Part shown: positions 8,871 to 18,604 of the stretch, one piece after another | Numbering within the stretch: the stretch's first letter is position 1 | Layout of the letters: every line of letters begins with the position of its first letter | Assembly: GCA_016721435.1 (NCBI GenBank) | Contig: JADKIC010000009.1 | Span: 57,617 to 121,616 of the forward strand | Source of the DNA: Bacteroidota bacterium | GTDB lineage: Bacteria > Bacteroidota > Bacteroidia > AKYH767-A > OLB10 | DNA: 64,000 nucleotides | Reading direction: 5' to 3' | Notes under the pieces: model-generated | Database searches by the model: none | The model's input: the letters and a program-made list of their open reading frames with translations, nothing else | What the model was told of the DNA's origin: nothing | Program-made: the position numbers and the translations under genes

Positions 8871-10357
8871 ATGCATCCAAAAGGTATTACAAAAGTTATA
8901 ACAGCCTCTTCCGTTGGTACCATGATCGAGTGGTATGACTTTTATATTTTCGGGAGTCTGGCCAATATTATTTCGACGCAGTTTTTCCGAAAGAGAATCC
9001 CACAGCAGCCTTTCTGGCGACATTGGCGGCATTTGGTGTTGGCTTTGTCATTCGTCCCTTTGGTGCTCTGGTGTTCGGGCGTTTGGGAGATGTGATTGGA
9101 AGGAAGTATACGTTCATGATTACCTTGTTGTTGATGGGTGGTTCTACCTTTGCTATTGGTCTGATACCGGGTTATAGTCATATAGGAATTGTTGCACCCA
9201 TTCTTGTTTTTGTATTGCGTGCCTTGCAGGGGCTGGCGTTGGGAGGAGAGTATGGTGGGGCAGCCACATATGTTGCGGAGCATGCTCCTCCCGGCAAGAA
9301 GGGTTTTTATACCAGTTTTATTCAGACCACTGCAACGTTCGGACTCATCGTTTCGCTGCTGGTGATCCTCGGTTGTAAATCAATGATGAGTGCGGAGACT
9401 TTTGCGGAATGGGGATGGCGTTTGCCTTTTTTGTTTTCCATATTCCTGGTGGCTGTTTCCTTCTTTATTCGTAAGCGCATGGATGAGTCGCCGGAGTTTA
9501 AAGAACTTGAGGCGGAAGGTAAAATCTCCAAGAATCCATTGAATGAAAGTTTCGGGAAATGGAAAAATTTAAAATGGGTATTACTGGCCTTGTTCGGTGC
9601 TACGGCAGGACAGGGAGTGATCTGGTATACCGGACAATTTTACGCGATGAATTTTTGCACCAACACGCTGCATATTGATTCGTCGCAGATTCAAAAGATG
9701 CTCATCATTGTCTTGCTGTTGGGCACACCGCTGTTTATTTTCTTCGCCTGGCTTTCTGATAAATGGAACCGCAAATGGATCATGCTCACCGGCATCTTAC
9801 TCGGAGGAATTTTTTACCTGCCGATTTACGAAGAGATGGCAAAGCAAGCGGACTGGAAAGCCTGGCAGGAGCAAGAGCAACCTGTTCCGCAAACGGAGTT
9901 CAACATTCATGAGGCAAGTGGAGATTCCATAGTCATGAATAAATATGTATATGCCAATCAGGTCATCCGCACCGAGAAAATCGAATTTTCGAAAACAGAG
10001 AATTTCACCACTTCTAAAGTGACACAGCTCATCGAATTATCTTCCCTTAATTTATGGATGATGGGACTGTTGATATTTATACAATTGGTTTTCGTTACTA
10101 TGGCCTACGGACCCATCGCTGCATTTCTGGTAGAGCTTTTTCCGGTACAAATACGATATACTTCCATGTCGCTGCCCTACCATATCGGCAACGGCGTGTT
10201 CGGCGGACTAACACCCCTCATCGCCGAATCCCTCGTACTCCAATCAGGCAATATTTTCGCCGGATTGTATTACCCCATCTCCGTCGCCTTCATCACCTTC
10301 ATCATCGGCGCCATCTTCATCAAAAAGAGCAACACCTTCACCGTTAACCAATCCTGA
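8871..10357 (+). CDS. MFS transporter, metabolite:H+ symporter (ProP/ShiA-like), frameshifted
   Basis: The N-terminus at 8871 (ITKVITASSVGTMIEWYDFY) is the typical opening of the MHS family. A missing T in the run near 8985 changes frame: the true continuation FFPKENPTAAFLATLAAFG connects to the frame that runs to 10357. That frame has the MFS loop 2-3 motif GRLGDVIGRKYTFM and RALQGLALGGEYGGAATYVAE, which is diagnostic for MHS proteins. About twelve membrane helices are present. Between helices 8 and 9 lies a longer hydrophilic loop (residues about 325-390, including WKAWQEQEQPVPQTEF). Substrates in this family are osmolytes or organic acids; here it is unknown. The repaired length, about 495 residues, is normal. 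Confidence 0.87.
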
Positions 10358-10459
10358 ATAAACTTCCTTTCCAATAAATTTTGCGGAAGCAAAATAGATT
10401 TTACTATCCAACAAGACCTAAATTGGAATTGATGAATGTGTTCGAATGCATCAAAATTT

Positions 10460-10900
10460 TCTTTTAACCACTAAGCCACTAAGGTCATTTAGGCCACTAA
10501 GAAGAAGAAAAAATCCTTAGTGTTTCCTTAGTGAAACTTAGTGAACTTAGTGACTTAGTGGTTAAAACGAAAATTCCTTCAATGACGACAATCGCCACTA
10601 ACCTAAAATTCAATTGGTAATATTGGGAAATATAAATTATTTTAAACCGAAAGTGACTTCAAGAGTGTCGCGCATATCTCGATAGCTATCTGGAGCTGAG
10701 CCGCAGTCTCCTTCGCTAAGGCTACGAAGACCAAAGGAGACGTGTTTACTACCTTAAATTAATCATTGTTAAATATCATCTTCAGATCATCCCATTTTCA
10801 AACCTGTCTCCTGCCAGAGAGATTAACACATTTTCAAATTTTCAAACCTGTCTCCTGCCAGGGAGATTAACACATTTTCAAATTTTCAAATTGATTTGCA
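10460..10900. repeat. Composite dispersed repeat: CTTAGTG hairpin, CTTCGCTAA block, TTTTCAAA tract
   Basis: This block fills the spacer between the MFS gene and the acetolactate decarboxylase gene. It starts with TTTTAACCACTAAG at 10462-10475, whose perfect inverted partner CTTAGTGGTTAAAA is at 10554-10567. Between them lie several CTTAGTG/CACTAAG units, so the whole can fold into a long imperfect hairpin. Then come GAAAATTCCTTCAATGACGA, a block with CTTCGCTAAGGCTACGAAG (about 10710), TTAAATTAATCATT, and TTTTCAAA tracts. A 44 bp unit is tandemly repeated at 10801-10844 and 10845-10888 with one difference. A second copy of nearly the same order lies at 30.36-30.68 kb. Confidence 0.75.
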
Positions 10901-10920
10901 TTTTATTCCCTCCTGAACCG

Positions 10921-10928
10921 TACATTTG
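10921..10928 (+). promoter_or_regulatory. -7 promoter element for the acetolactate decarboxylase gene
   Basis: TACATTTG, a full match to TAnnTTTG, 17 bases before the ATG at 10946. Confidence 0.55.
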
Positions 10929-10945
10929 TACTAAATAATGACAAT

Positions 10946-11661
10946 ATGAAATTGATAAATGTGTTTTTAGTTTTTGTAGCAGTGATGATGTCTATCGGTA
11001 CATCTCATGCGCAACGCAAGAATGGAGAAGTGATCATAGTGGGGGAGATGAAGAATGTGATGTGGAAAGGGCAGTTGCATGGATCAATTTTCCTCGATAC
11101 GATTGCGAATAAGGAGCATTTATATGGATTTGGTCCGGTAGAGTATCTGGCCGGTGAAATTCTGATTATGGATGGTATCGCTTATAAATCGACCGTATTC
11201 GACGATACCTCTATGATGGTAGAGCCAACTTATGATGTGGAAGCGCCTTTCTTTGCTTATGCCAATATCTACCAATGGAAGGAAATTCCCCTGCCGAAGG
11301 AAGTGAAGTCGTTGCCGCAGTTGGAAGCATTTCTTCACGCGCAGACCTTGTCGGTCGGGAAACCGTATTTGTTTAAACTATCGGGAGTAACTGAAAAAGC
11401 TAAAATTCATGTGGTGAATCTACCGAAGGGGCAAGAGTAAATACTCCGGACGATGCGCATCTGGGAAGGAAATTTTATGAGTTGGTGAACAGGGAAGTGG
11501 ATATTGTAGGATTCTTCTCGACGGCTCACCAAACTGTTTTTACACATAAAGATTCCTATCTGCATATGCACCTGCTTACAAAGGATAAATATGCCATGGG
11601 GCATTTGGATGAATTGCAATTCGAGCAGGGTGCGATGAAGTTATATTTGTCGCTTGATTAG
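10946..11661 (+). CDS. budA: Secreted alpha-acetolactate decarboxylase, frameshifted
   Basis: The enzyme converts alpha-acetolactate to acetoin and CO2. A signal peptide (MKLINVFLVFVAVMMSIGTSHA, given here only by its ends M1 and A22) precedes the mature chain. Family features are GQLHGSIFLDTIANKEHLYG, FGPVEYLAGEILIMDGIAY and, near the end, HMHLLTKDKYAMGHL, which provides the zinc ligands His-x-His and a third His 11 residues later, the known spacing. The first frame stops early at 11440; a missing G in the GGGG run near 11430 explains this, and the other frame continues (ARVNTPDDAHLGRKFYEL) to the TAG at 11659-11661. About 238 residues, the normal size. An exported form is unusual relative to the cytoplasmic enzyme of enteric bacteria. 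Confidence 0.88.
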
Positions 11662-11707
11662 ACTTTTTCATTGACATTCGTTTCTTAACTACTCTTTTAA
11701 TTAGCTG

Positions 11708-13395
11708 ATGAAAGTTCTACTCACCACTCTTAATTCAAAATACATTCACCTGAATCTGGCGATCAGGTTGCTGTATGCTTTGAATAAACATAGAGGTAAC
11801 GTCGACTGGCAGGAGTTTACCATTAAAGAGAAGGCGGAAGATATTGCGGCCCGCTGCATGGGATATGAAGTCATCGCCTTTAGTTGCTATATCTGGAATA
11901 TCACGCAAACATTGGCAGTGGCCAGAAGGATCAAAGCATTGCATCCCGAAGTGAAAATATTGCTCGGTGGACCTGAAGTCAGCTATGAATACGATGATTT
12001 TATCGCGCTGCCGGAAGTGGATTTTATCATAGTGGGAGAGGGTGAAATTCCCTTTGGATTGTTTATGGATCATTATCCTGATGTTTCAAAGGTTCCGAAT
12101 CTTGTTTATAAAGCAGAGGAGATAGTTCACTTTTTTCCGGCGCAGCTTAACTTTGATCTTGAAAATTATGCCGGTGTAAATCCTTATATTCACGATAAGC
12201 CGGAGGACCTTTTCAATAAAGTATGTTATATCGAAACCTCCAGAGGCTGTCCGTATAAATGTGAATTTTGTTTAGCAAGTCTGGATAATAAAGTGCGGTT
12301 CCTGCCCATTGAGGATATTAAGTCCAATCTCCTCTACCTGATGGAGCATGGACGAGTAATTAAATTTCTCGATCGTACCTTCAACGTGAAAAAGGATTTT
12401 ACGATTGATATTTTTCAGTTTATTCTAAAGCATCATCGTCCGGGAAATATTTTTCAATTCGAGATTACTGCGGATATTGTTCATCCGGAAATCGTAGCAT
12501 TTATTCTGGAGCATGTTCCAAAGGATTGTTCCGATTTGAAATTGGTATTCAAACGGTCAATCAGAAAGCGAATTTGCAAGTGAGTCGTAAGCAAAATTTT
12601 GAGAAGACCAGTGGGGTCATTAAGCAATTAGACCATATCGTAGAAATGCATCTCGATCTCATTGTGGGACTTCCCCTCGACGAATGGGACGATGTACGCT
12701 TCAGTATAGAAGAGACGTTTAAATTACATCCGCCTGAACTGCAACTGGGATTTCTGAAATTTCTTCGCGGAACTCCCATGCGGCATAAACACGAGCAGCA
12801 TGATTATGTCTTTGATGCCAATCCGCCGTATCAGATTATTGAAAGTAAATACCTGAGTAAGGAACAGTTATTTGATCTCACCTTGCTGGAAGAAGCATTG
12901 GAAATCTACTGGAATAAAAAGCGGGCGCTGCATACGTTGAAGTATATTTCTAAGCACTATAGTATTTTTGATTTTCTCCTCGGACTTGGAAAGTATTTTA
13001 ATCGTCATAGCGATTTTCACAAACATTCGCTCTATGATATCTACGATATGTTATCCGGTTTTGCAACCCGACACTATGAGAATGATGAAGTGTTGAAACA
13101 GCTTATTGCTATTGATTATTATAGTCAGTCAAAGATTAAACCGCAGATTCGCTATCAGCAGGAGATTTATGCTGCGGATAAACAAACAGTAATTGATCGT
13201 CATAAGCTGAATCATCATAAGTTTCGGTTTATAGTATTGCATGTGACCTTTGATATGAAGGAATATCTGCAATCAGAGAAAATTATAAAAGGATTGTACA
13301 CGATCGTTTTTCAATACGATGGAATGGAATTACCTGTGATGACTTGTTTGCCTGAAATTGCCATCAAGAGGGAAACTATTTTTCGACAGTATTGA
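11708..13395 (+). CDS. B12-binding radical SAM protein (DUF4080 type), frameshifted
   Basis: The N-terminal 140 residues form a cobalamin-binding-type Rossmann fold (MKVLLTTLNSKYIHLNLA, VKILLGGPEVSYE). Next is the radical SAM core with the cluster motif ETSRGCPYKCEFCLA (CxxxCxxC). A missing A in the AAA run near 12520 breaks the frame: upstream ends at HVPK and the next frame continues LFRFEIGIQTVN to 13395. The C-terminal DUF4080 region (residues about 360-560) is helical and rich in Tyr, His and Lys. The repaired protein is about 562 residues. Substrate and reaction are unknown for this group. Two decayed copies of its last ~35 codons lie downstream at 14016-14123 and 14329-14440. Confidence 0.87.
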
Positions 13396-13784
13396 GAATC
13401 CTCTTTTTCCTGACTTCCACACTGTGACACCCTAAATTGAAAGCCGAGAGTTCATTAACTATTCGCTGTTCGTCAGAAAGTACAAGAGTACGGTTTTCAG
13501 TTCATTGTTAGATGTTAGTAGGTTGATTTTATGGATATTTTGAGCTTCTGTGACTCTTTCCGGGCTCATGTATGACTTCATCTCCTTAAGGTTTCTTTCT
13601 GGCTTTTTATAGATTTTATACACCACAAATTTCAAGCAAATGTGAGTTGAAAACTGATTTGTTGAACCTTCTCCTTCTGAGAACTGTAAGTGTATCCATA
13701 TAATGATATCTTCATATTAAGTTTTCTACAGAAGACAGGAAAAGAAATAGCGTCGGAACGGAGATGGATATTTCTTCTACATAA

Positions 13785-13890
13785 GCCCTGTAGGGGCGGT
13801 ATCTCTGTAACCGAAAAACTCCCCTATCTATTCAACTGCCATCAGCCGACCTAAGGTCGGCTGATGGCATAGGTGGAGCCCCTACAGGGC
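13785..13890. repeat. Nested palindromes (REP-like)
   Basis: The outer arms GCCCTGTAGGGGC (13785-13797) and GCCCCTACAGGGC (13878-13890) are perfect inverted repeats. Inside them GCCATCAGCCGACCT (13838-13852) and its exact complement (13854-13868) flank a single A. The right outer arm recurs at 14191-14203. No coding content is seen. Confidence 0.75.
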
Positions 13891-14015
13891 TTGTACATCG
13901 AAGAACTCAGGCCAGGTCTCACGTAAGACATATCACCCGTGGGACAACCTTAGACATCCTTAGATTTACAGCATCAGGCTTTTCTATTATTTGTTGAATC
14001 AACTGTTTTTTTTCT

Positions 14016-14123
14016 ATGAAAGGCAGGACAGAAAATGATAAAGGAATTTATACAATCATTTTTCAAAACGATGGAATAGAACTGGCGGTACGACTTGTTT
14101 ACCGGAAGTTATCGTCAAGATAA
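14016..14123 (+). pseudogene. Remnant copy A of the radical SAM gene 3' end
   Basis: The frame starting at ATG 14016 reads ENDKGIYTIIFQNDGIEL, which matches SEKIIKGLYTIVFQYDGMEL near the C-terminus of the gene ending at 13395. After GIEL one base is lost and the match continues in another frame. Most differences leave the protein similar, so the copy appears to have diverged from a coding ancestor, not as a fresh duplication. Nothing suggests it is translated. Confidence 0.65.
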
Positions 14124-14328
14124 AAACTATTTTTTATCAGAATTGGGAAATCCCCTTAATTTCATCACTATTTGTAAGTAAAGAGATACCGCCCCTACAG
14201 GGCTTGTACATCGAAGAACTCAGGCAAGGTCTAAAGTAAGACATATCACCCGTGGGACACCATAAGGCACCTTTAGATTTACAGTATCAGGCTTTTCTAT
14301 TATTTGTTGAATCAATCGTTTTTTTTCT

Positions 14329-14440
14329 ATGAAAGGCAGGACAGAAAATAATTAAAGGAATTTATACAATTATTTTTCAATACGATCACATAGAGCTGCC
14401 GGTGATAAACTGTTTGCCGGATGTTACCGTCACGACGTAA
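14329..14440 (+). pseudogene. Remnant copy B of the radical SAM gene 3' end
   Basis: Here the frame KIIKGIYTIIFQYDHIEL continues without a break through PVINCLPDVTVTT to a TAA at 14438-14440. It matches the intact gene's KIIKGLYTIVFQYDGMEL and PVMTCLPEIAI. It lies exactly 313 bp from copy A. There is no upstream coding part. Confidence 0.65.
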
Positions 14441-14502
14441 ACAGTTTTTCGGCGGTGGTGAGCATTCTCTTTGTGTTATCAAGATTAAAAGCTGCATAAA
14501 TA

Positions 14503-14531
14503 AAAAGCCGGTAGTCATCCCACCGGCTTTT
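14503..14531 (-). terminator. Rho-independent terminator of the sortilin-like gene
   Basis: AAAAGCCGG and CCGGCTTTT form a 9 bp stem, with the T-run on the minus strand. It lies 22 bp past the stop at 14553. Confidence 0.8.
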
Positions 14532-14552
14532 AAATTATTTACTGAAGGAAAG

Positions 14553-17500
14553 CTAATTAATCGTAATCCGTTTCACTGTCGATTTATCGGAACTGATGAT
14601 GTTCACCATATAAACACCTTTACTAATTTTTTCAAGGTTAATGGTTCTGCGGTGTTCTCCAATAAATGCGTTGAGGGTGTATTCATGAACGACTTCACCT
14701 AACGCATTCGTGATTTTGATGGTGTAATTATCGGGTTGTGCGGCATTGAATTTAACAGTGAATTCTCCCTGATTGGGTTGGGAATATTTCGAAATTGTTT
14801 ATGTCGTTCAGGTCGTCAAGTCCTGCAATTTCACAGGTATCTAATGCCACACAAGCGGTTCTTCCGGTATTGCAGGCGATCTCCGTATACGTCCAGAAAT
14901 AGAAGAAATAGTAATAACCCGGTGAGCCGGCATTGCTTCCGGTAATGTTAACCGCTGTACTGTTGTACGGATAAACTGCCCCCGATGACATTCGGTAAAG
15001 ATCTACCAATCCTCTGCACTTGATGAAATAATTATTGCCGGGATACACAGTGAAATTGACATTGACAGTGAAGGGTTGCGTCGGACTTGCCGGTATAAAT
15101 ATCGTTGTATCAGCATAGGTATTCCCCTGCGCATCTATGATTTCAATGGTTCGGTCTCCCGCTGAATTAGAATACACTTCAAAGGACTGGATAATCACCG
15201 GACTGGTCACATCAAAATACAATCCCCTAATGTCATTAGCGGTGAAGAAGGCGCCCGTACCTGAACCTGTTCCCGACTCACCAACAAAATCCGTTTGGCC
15301 CATCGGAAGTTCTTCATCTACATAAAACGTAGTCGTTGCTGTGATGTTTGGCGAATAATTATTTCCTGTTGTCAGCAAATTGCCTCCACCCGGTGCATCC
15401 CACCAACGCAATGTACCTGTTCCTGATCCTGTAGCGGATAGATTTACAGTGCCGGGTCCACAACGTACATCTCCGGTAGTTGCAGGATCTGCCTGCGAAC
15501 TGGAAGCGATGATGATGAAGTTGTTGTAAGTAGTGGTATCTCCGCCGATCGCATTGTTGGTAATCAAGGTGACAGGATATGTCCCCGCTGTATTATAAAA
15601 CACCAATGGATTTTGCTGTGTAGAGGTAGAAGGTGTTCCGCCGGGGAAACTCCAGTTCCACGAAGTAGGCTGTCCTGCTGAATAGTCACTGAACTGCACT
15701 GCCGAACCCGGACAAGAAATATTTAAAGAGGAACCGAACGCTGCCGCAGGAGGGTAGGAGCCGGGAACATATAATCCGGATTCCCACATTCCCCTTCCGT
15801 AAGTGGAAGCGCGAATGGTATTGGTGGCATAGTGTATCGCCAATTGACTTACGATGACGTTAGGTAATCCATTGGAGAAAGGTTGCCAGATGGCGCTGGT
15901 TGCATCTTTGTAAAATGCCCCTACATCCGTACCGATGTACAATGCATCATTAGAGTTATTTTGATAAACGATATGATTGATCGGGATGTTAGGAATGGAT
16001 GCAGATAAGTTCGTCCAGGTGACTCCCTGATCAGTTGTTTGAAATACTTTGTTGTTATTGTTAAACCCGGAGTAGGTGATCCATGCTTTGTTGGGATCGG
16101 TATTACTACATGCAATTGCAGTGATAGTTCCGGGAGGGACGTTCGTAATAGTGGTCCATGATGTGCCACCATTCGTTGTTCTGTAAAATCCGCCCGGTTT
16201 CGAAACCCATATGACTAAATTATCAGCTGGTGATACGGTGAACGAGGTCATGGTGGTGTTGTTCGTGAAAGCAGAAATTTTTGTCCACGAGATTCCTCCG
16301 TTGGTGCTTTTCCAAAGATTGACAAACCCTGCATAGATCGTTCCTGCATTGACAGGGTCCTGACTCCATGGCGTTACCCAGGCACCGGCCTCATTGATGT
16401 TTCCGACAGCAGATGACCATGAATTTCCGCCGTTGGTAGAGCGGTTTAAAGACCCTTCATATTGAGAACCCCACATGTTCTGATCATTGTTCCAGTCGAT
16501 GAAGGCCAGCATGCCATCCCCGCCCATCACTTCCTGCCAGGTACCGTTGTACCGATTCGTTCCATTGTCCTGCCATCCCTGAATCAAGAGGTTGGCATTG
16601 TAGTAGATTGTCCGAAACCATACATCTGTCCGATTTGTAAACCATTGCTATGATCTGTCCACGATTGTCCGCCGTTAGAAGAACTGAATAATCCACCATC
16701 GTTAGCAGAATAAAACGTTGTGCTGTTTAAATACACTAAATCATGGATATCGGCATGTACATAAGGTGCTCCCGATCCTGTCCAATGACCGATGAGGGAG
16801 AAATTACCTCCGCCATTCGTCGATCGCCAGTTGTTGACTCCTCCTACAATGATCTCATCTTTGTTACCGGGAGATGCTGCGATGGCCAAATCATACCATC
16901 CTTGTCCGCCTGCATCTGCACCATTCGAGTTCCAACCTAATACATTGGCGGGGGAAGCAGTATTCACTTTCGCAAACGAAGATCCGCTATTGGTGGATTT
17001 ATATATTCCTTCAAAACCATAATCTGTAGCAGCTTTAGCGGCAAGCACATAAACATAGCTGGGATCATTATCAGTGACAGCGATGGCCATCCTGCTGAGA
17101 TTGGCGGCGGCGGCAAAACCGGTAGTGATCTTAGTCCAGTTTTGTCCGTTGTTGGTGAGCGGTAAAATTCTGTTCCGCATGTATAGACTGTAGAAGGATC
17201 TCCCGGCTTAAATTCCATGTCTTTGAATCCGCAGGTTTGTAGGAGGGTGAAAGTAGCACGCGCATCAGTACTTCTGAAGATTCCTGCTGAAGAGGCTACT
17301 AATATTGTGCTGGTATTTGTAGGGTCAATCAAAATTCTGCTGATTTGTCGCGTGTTGGCCATGTAATAGGAGAGACCGGTGGTGTTCCAGGTTTGTCCGC
17401 CATCTGTACTTTTTAAAATTCCGATGGTATAGGTATCTCCTGCGTCTCCATCACCTGTGGCGAGATACATGGTGTTAACATTCGTGGGATCAATAGCGAT

Positions 17501-18067
17501 GTCGGTACAGCCGATCACCTGTGCAAGTTGATCGGTATTGGTCGACCATGTTAAACCGGCATCCGTCGATTTCCAAAGCCCTCCCGCAGGAGATCCCACA
17601 TAAATCGTGTTGGCATTGCCGGGTTCGAAGCGAACGAAGTTTAAACGGCCCGCTCCACCACCCACAGGAATAGTGGAAGTAGGACCTATCAATGTCCAGC
17701 TGCCGGCATTTTGTGTTGAAAATTGCTTACGGTACTTTTCATTTTCTCTCCAGGTTAAGGAAGGATCAAAACGCTCTCCGGTTGGAAAAACACGCGGCGC
17801 CATGAAGTTTTCCCAGCGTTTATACTGTGCAAAGCCCGGTACTTCGATTTCCTCCTGATGTACGCCTTCGCCCTGCCGCTTCGACATCCGTCGCTTCTGG
17901 CGCTCAATCTGACGGTCCTTCTTCACATAGTATTTATTGAATGCCTTCTGTACATCATAAAAATTGACATCCGGATTTTTCATCTTCTCTACCCAATCCT
18001 GAGCATATAATCCGCCGGATAGACTGAACATCAGCAGCAGGGTGAAGTAGAATAACTGTTTTTTCAT
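14553..18067 (-). CDS. Large sortilin/BNR-repeat T9SS-secreted protein, multiply frameshifted
   Basis: Four frames join into one gene of about 1170 residues. 18067 to about 17165 holds the signal peptide (MKKQLFYFTLLLMFSLSGG..YAQ), a helical N-region, and Asp-box/BNR repeats (WKSTDAGLTWS, LKSTDGGQTW). About 17180-16600 and 16587-14752 continue with many more (YKSTNSGSSF, WRSTNGGGNFS, LWKSTNGGISW), forming a VPS10-like beta-propeller. A PKD domain follows (SCPGSAVQFSDYSAGQPTSW), then an Ig-like domain (GPGTVNLSATGSGTGTLRWW), then a jelly-roll-like segment. After two missing C's near 14772 the T9SS sorting domain ends the protein (GEFTVKFN, ISKGVYMVNI, KRITIN). It should be an exported surface protein; its ligand is unknown. 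Confidence 0.85.
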
Positions 18068-18095
18068 TGTTTGGTTTTGTGTTGGTTTTACCTAT

Positions 18096-18103
18096 CAAAA
18101 ATA
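18096..18103 (-). promoter_or_regulatory. -7 promoter element for the sortilin-like gene
   Basis: Minus strand TATTTTTG, a full TAnnTTTG match, 28 bases upstream of the ATG at 18067. Confidence 0.5.
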
Positions 18104-18604
18104 GTGCTTTCCTGTTTCACCACCGCCGGTTATGGAAAATTCCACTTGGATGGAATAAAGATTTCATTGAATTCATTGAAGTAAACTCGTTTTCTGTCAT
18201 CCAAGTCACCAATATTCTTCTTTCAGTTAATTAACATCGCGATCTCCTACTTAATAATGAAACCTCTTTCATATAGATTTTTCTTTTTAAAGTAAATTGT
18301 CTTTATATCAAAGCCTGATCAAAAATGCATTTTTCCCCTTAAATTTTATTTTACTAATTGATAATCTTCATTTCAAAATATTTTCAAAACTATCTTTACA
18401 GAAGCAAGGAAATGAATAAGCTCACTCTAAACTCATCAACATATTCATCAAACGCCCGAAATCATAAAAATGTATTTTTCCAAAAGGTTAGTGAAATAAG
18501 CCCATTCCAGGGTCATCACAAACCTGTAATCCTACAGTGTGTCAAATCTTCAAGGCTTCTCAGATCAAATCATCAAATCATCACATCTTCAAATCATCAA
18601 ATCA
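18104..18604. repeat. A/T-rich spacer ending in a TTCAAATCATCAAATCA tract
   Basis: No gene is seen in 501 bp between two minus-strand genes. From about 18545 the sequence consists of ATCAAATCATCAAATC and ATCTTCAAATCATC phrases, ending with ATTTTCAAATCATTTTTT, which runs into the 3' end of the proline dehydrogenase gene. Confidence 0.55.

Larger units (their letters stand above)
13878..14500. repeat. Two-copy tandem duplication, 313 bp period
   Basis: Copy A starts at 13878 and copy B at 14191, both with GCCCCTACAGGGCTTGTACA. They stay alignable through AGACATATCACCCGTGGGAC, CAGGCTTTTCTATTATTTG and CTATGAAAGGCAGGACAGAA, with about 10% differences by eye. Each carries a remnant of the radical SAM gene 3' end near its right side. 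Homology fades after about 14440, where the terminator of the convergent gene begins. Confidence 0.75.

Noticed and set aside
8653..8901. An 82-residue open frame before the MFS gene
   Set aside because: It is made of the repeat phrases and A/T-rich tract, with no promoter and no similarity to known proteins.
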